Origin: Muribaculaceae bacterium
Lineage (GTDB): Bacteria > Bacteroidota > Bacteroidia > Bacteroidales > Muribaculaceae
DNA: 7,203 nucleotides
Direction: 5' to 3'
NCBI GenBank assembly: GCA_902836725.1
Contig: CADFRV010000123.1
Coordinates: 1-7,203, forward strand
Both the position numbers and the translations under genes were made by a program. Positions 5,638 to 7,203 of the stretch are shown here, piece after piece (the stretch's first letter is position 1; every line of letters starts with the position of its first letter). The notes beneath the pieces were generated by a model. The model was not told the origin of the DNA. It searched no databases and was given only the letters and a program-made list of their open reading frames with translations.

Positions 5638-6579
5638 ATGAAATTAACTAAAACGACAATAGCACTGGGCGCACTCCTTGCACTGCAGGGAGTCTCCCAT
5701 GAGCGCATTGCCGCTCAGACCACAGTCGCGGAGACATATTTCGAATATCCTAAAGTACCTGACAATCTGGAGTCACTCGGTGACAGATCAGACTTCTTCA
5801 TTGAAAACTTCTGGAAACGGTGCAATCTTAAATCAGCCTTCTCCTCCCGGCAGAAAATGGAAGAGGCTTTCCGTGACTATGTGAGTTTCATGCCGTTTGC
5901 CGACGCTGGAGTGGTTCATAATTCCATCGACCGGCTCATATCCGAGGTGAAGAAGAATCCCAAGAATCTTCTTACCCTGGGGGAAATCGCTGAAGCCACA
6001 CTGTATTCGGATACCGCCAAACTGGTATGCGACGAGTGCTATCTCCCGTTTGCCAAGGCCATAGCCGAGAACCGCAAAATCTCCAAAGCCGAAAAGGCGA
6101 GGTTCGAATATCAGGCTTCGGCTCTGGAGGGATCACAAGTCGGCATGCCGGCACCCGATTTCGAGTTCACCAGACCGGACGGCACCACAGGTCGCCTGAG
6201 CGATCTGCCGAAAGGTGCCTACGTGCTTCTTTTCATCAATGATCCTGACTGCACCGAATGCGAGATCGCCAGGATGCGGCTTTCCGCCGACGTAAACCTC
6301 AACGACCTCATCGATACCGGCAACCTGATCGTATTGAGCATATATCCGGGGGAGGCTGACGACACATGGAAAGACCGCACATCCGTTTACAACAAGAAAT
6401 GGATCGTAGGCGCCATGCCCCAGATCGACGAACTGTATGACATGCGTAACCCGCCTGTGATATATTATCTGAACGGCAGTCACAAGATCCTGTCGAAGAG
6501 TTTCGACATCGACAACCTGCTTGAAGCGTTCCGCCAGGTCAACGCCAAGATGAACAACTCCCAGACCCAAAGCGAATGA
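5638..6579 (+). CDS. Exported DUF5106/thioredoxin-fold (AhpC/TSA-like) protein
   Basis: The 313-residue product begins with a Sec-type signal (MKLTK, hydrophobic core about 8-18, probable cleavage near Ala 26) and no lipobox, so it is probably periplasmic. Residues about 35-160 are mainly helical and match my recollection of DUF5106, a Bacteroidales domain found before redox folds. Residues about 166-305 form a thioredoxin-like domain: VGMPAPDFEF (168-177, the typical AhpC/TSA opening), strand AYVLLFINDPDC, the redox motif CTEC (Cys 205 and Cys 208), strand LIVLSIYPGE, and the cis-Pro region NPPVIYYLN (271-279). A second CxxC, CDEC (131-134), lies in the DUF5106 part. The likely role is periplasmic thiol-disulfide exchange, with the substrate unknown. 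Its last codons overlap the mnmA start (ATGA), so the two are translated from one message. No Shine-Dalgarno site is seen. Confidence 0.85.
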   Translation: MKLTKTTIALGALLALQGVSHERIAAQTTVAETYFEYPKVPDNLESLGDRSDFFIENFWKRCNLKSAFSSRQKMEEAFRDYVSFMPFADAGVVHNSIDRLISEVKKNPKNLLTLGEIAEATLYSDTAKLVCDECYLPFAKAIAENRKISKAEKARFEYQASALEGSQVGMPAPDFEFTRPDGTTGRLSDLPKGAYVLLFINDPDCTECEIARMRLSADVNLNDLIDTGNLIVLSIYPGEADDTWKDRTSVYNKKWIVGAMPQIDELYDMRNPPVIYYLNGSHKILSKSFDIDNLLEAFRQVNAKMNNSQTQSE

Positions 6580-7203
6580 AAGTAGCCGCATTGATTTCAG
6601 GAGGCGTAGACAGCGCCGTAGCAGTCCACAGATTGCTGGAACTGGGACACGAGCCGCACCTGTTTTATATCCGTATCGGCCTTGACAACGGCGAAGGTGA
6701 CTGTTCGGCCGAAGAGGACATTGAGATGTGTACCCTCATAGCCAACCGATACTCCCTCCCGTTTGATGTAGTGTCGTTGCACGAGGAATACTGGGACAAC
6801 GTCATGGAATACGCCCTTAGAACCGTAAAGGAGGGTCTGACACCCAATCCCGACATCATGTGCAACAAGATGATCAAATTCGGTTTCTTCGAGCAGCGGT
6901 GGGGACATGAATTCGATATGACGGCGACCGGACATTATGCTTCCACCACACATATCGGCGACAAAGTATATCTGTCCACAGCCGTAGACCCTATAAAAGA
7001 CCAGACCGATTTTCTGGCACGCATCTCCTACGATCAGCTGAAGCATCTGATGTTCCCCATCGGCGATCTCCCCAAGCAACGCGTCAGAGAGATTGCCGTA
7101 GAGACACGCATGCCCAATGCATACCGCAAGGACAGCCAGGGCATCTGCTTCCTCGGAAAAATCAATTACAATGATTTTATCCGCCGCCATCTCGGGGAAA
7201 AGA
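6576..7203 (+). CDS. mnmA: tRNA-specific 2-thiouridylase MnmA (5' part, cut by window edge)
   Basis: MnmA transfers sulfur to U34 of tRNA-Lys, -Glu and -Gln in the cytosol, using ATP and a persulfide on a catalytic Cys. The first 209 residues are present, compared with about 350-370 in the family. They include the PP-loop SGGVDS (8-13), the EYWDNV segment (71-76), TPNPDIMCNKMIKFG with the first catalytic Cys 96, ATGHYA (117-122), KDQTDFL (141-147) and KDSQGICFLG (185-194) with the second catalytic Cys 191. The stretch FYIRIGLDNGEGDCSAEED replaces the canonical MKxW...C region, which I associate with the second MnmA paralogue of Bacteroides species rather than the E. coli-like form. The start is ATG 6576, overlapping the stop of the preceding gene by four bases, and the PP-loop lies at the normal distance from it. 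The stop is outside the window. Confidence 0.93.
   Translation, partial: MKVAALISGGVDSAVAVHRLLELGHEPHLFYIRIGLDNGEGDCSAEEDIEMCTLIANRYSLPFDVVSLHEEYWDNVMEYALRTVKEGLTPNPDIMCNKMIKFGFFEQRWGHEFDMTATGHYASTTHIGDKVYLSTAVDPIKDQTDFLARISYDQLKHLMFPIGDLPKQRVREIAVETRMPNAYRKDSQGICFLGKINYNDFIRRHLGEK

Noticed and set aside
5508..5708. 66-codon minus-strand frame spanning the leader and start of the DUF5106 gene
   Set aside because: It overlaps the promoter, both leader hairpins and the signal-peptide codons of the plus-strand gene, and its translation looks random.
6597..7190. 197-codon minus-strand frame over mnmA
   Set aside because: The plus strand encodes MnmA with both catalytic Cys and the PP-loop; the antisense frame shows no family features.
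1..7203. Possible mobile element, CRISPR array, tRNA or rRNA that could explain the two-part composition
   Set aside because: I found no transposase or integrase gene, no regularly spaced repeats, no tRNA-like cloverleaf and no target-site duplication; the composition break is best explained by a misjoin.

Overview
The window reads as two unrelated pieces of bacterial DNA joined near position 1590. The left piece (1 to about 1590) is GC-rich (one hand-counted line, 1441-1500, is about 67% GC). It has Shine-Dalgarno-led, overlapping genes typical of Bacillota (Clostridia-like). It holds the 3' end of an oppD/dppD-type oligopeptide ABC ATPase gene and most of the partner oppF/dppF-type ATPase gene, which carries an unusually long charged insertion. 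The right piece (about 1591 to 7203) is less GC-rich (line 1621-1680 is about 48% GC) and looks like the order Bacteroidales, possibly a Muribaculaceae-like gut bacterium. Supporting traits are a perfect TAnnTTTG -7 promoter box, no Shine-Dalgarno sites, a lipoprotein whose acylated Cys is followed by DDDD, a Por/type IX-like C-terminal domain, a DUF5106-thioredoxin protein, and an MnmA of the Bacteroides paralogue type. The family and phylum calls come from recognition of the proteins, not from a search.

Layout: oppD 3' end (1-404, +). oppF-like gene (388-1590, +), cut off just before its H-loop and continuing in frame into the last ~136 codons of a Bacteroidales surface or secreted protein (to 2001, +). 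A perfect 17-bp hairpin (2024-2064) lies between convergent genes. A small surface-type lipoprotein gene follows (2111-2602, -), then a 109-bp gap with an imperfect hairpin, then a full-length clpB disaggregase gene (2712-5303, -). A 334-bp divergent intergenic region (5304-5637) carries a Bacteroidales promoter and a structured leader. It is followed by an exported DUF5106/thioredoxin-fold protein (5638-6579, +), whose stop codon overlaps the start of mnmA (6576 to beyond 7203, +; tRNA 2-thiouridylase, truncated by the window edge).

How the genes work together: OppD and OppF would be the two ATPases of one peptide importer. ClpB is a stand-alone stress chaperone. The DUF5106-thioredoxin protein and MnmA are translationally coupled, but one is exported and the other cytosolic, so a shared pathway is not obvious. 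The most important point for a reader is that the 537-residue open reading frame at 388-2001 should not be taken as a real fusion protein without read-level proof: an assembly misjoin is the simplest explanation. I see no convincing new defence, mobile or CRISPR system here.
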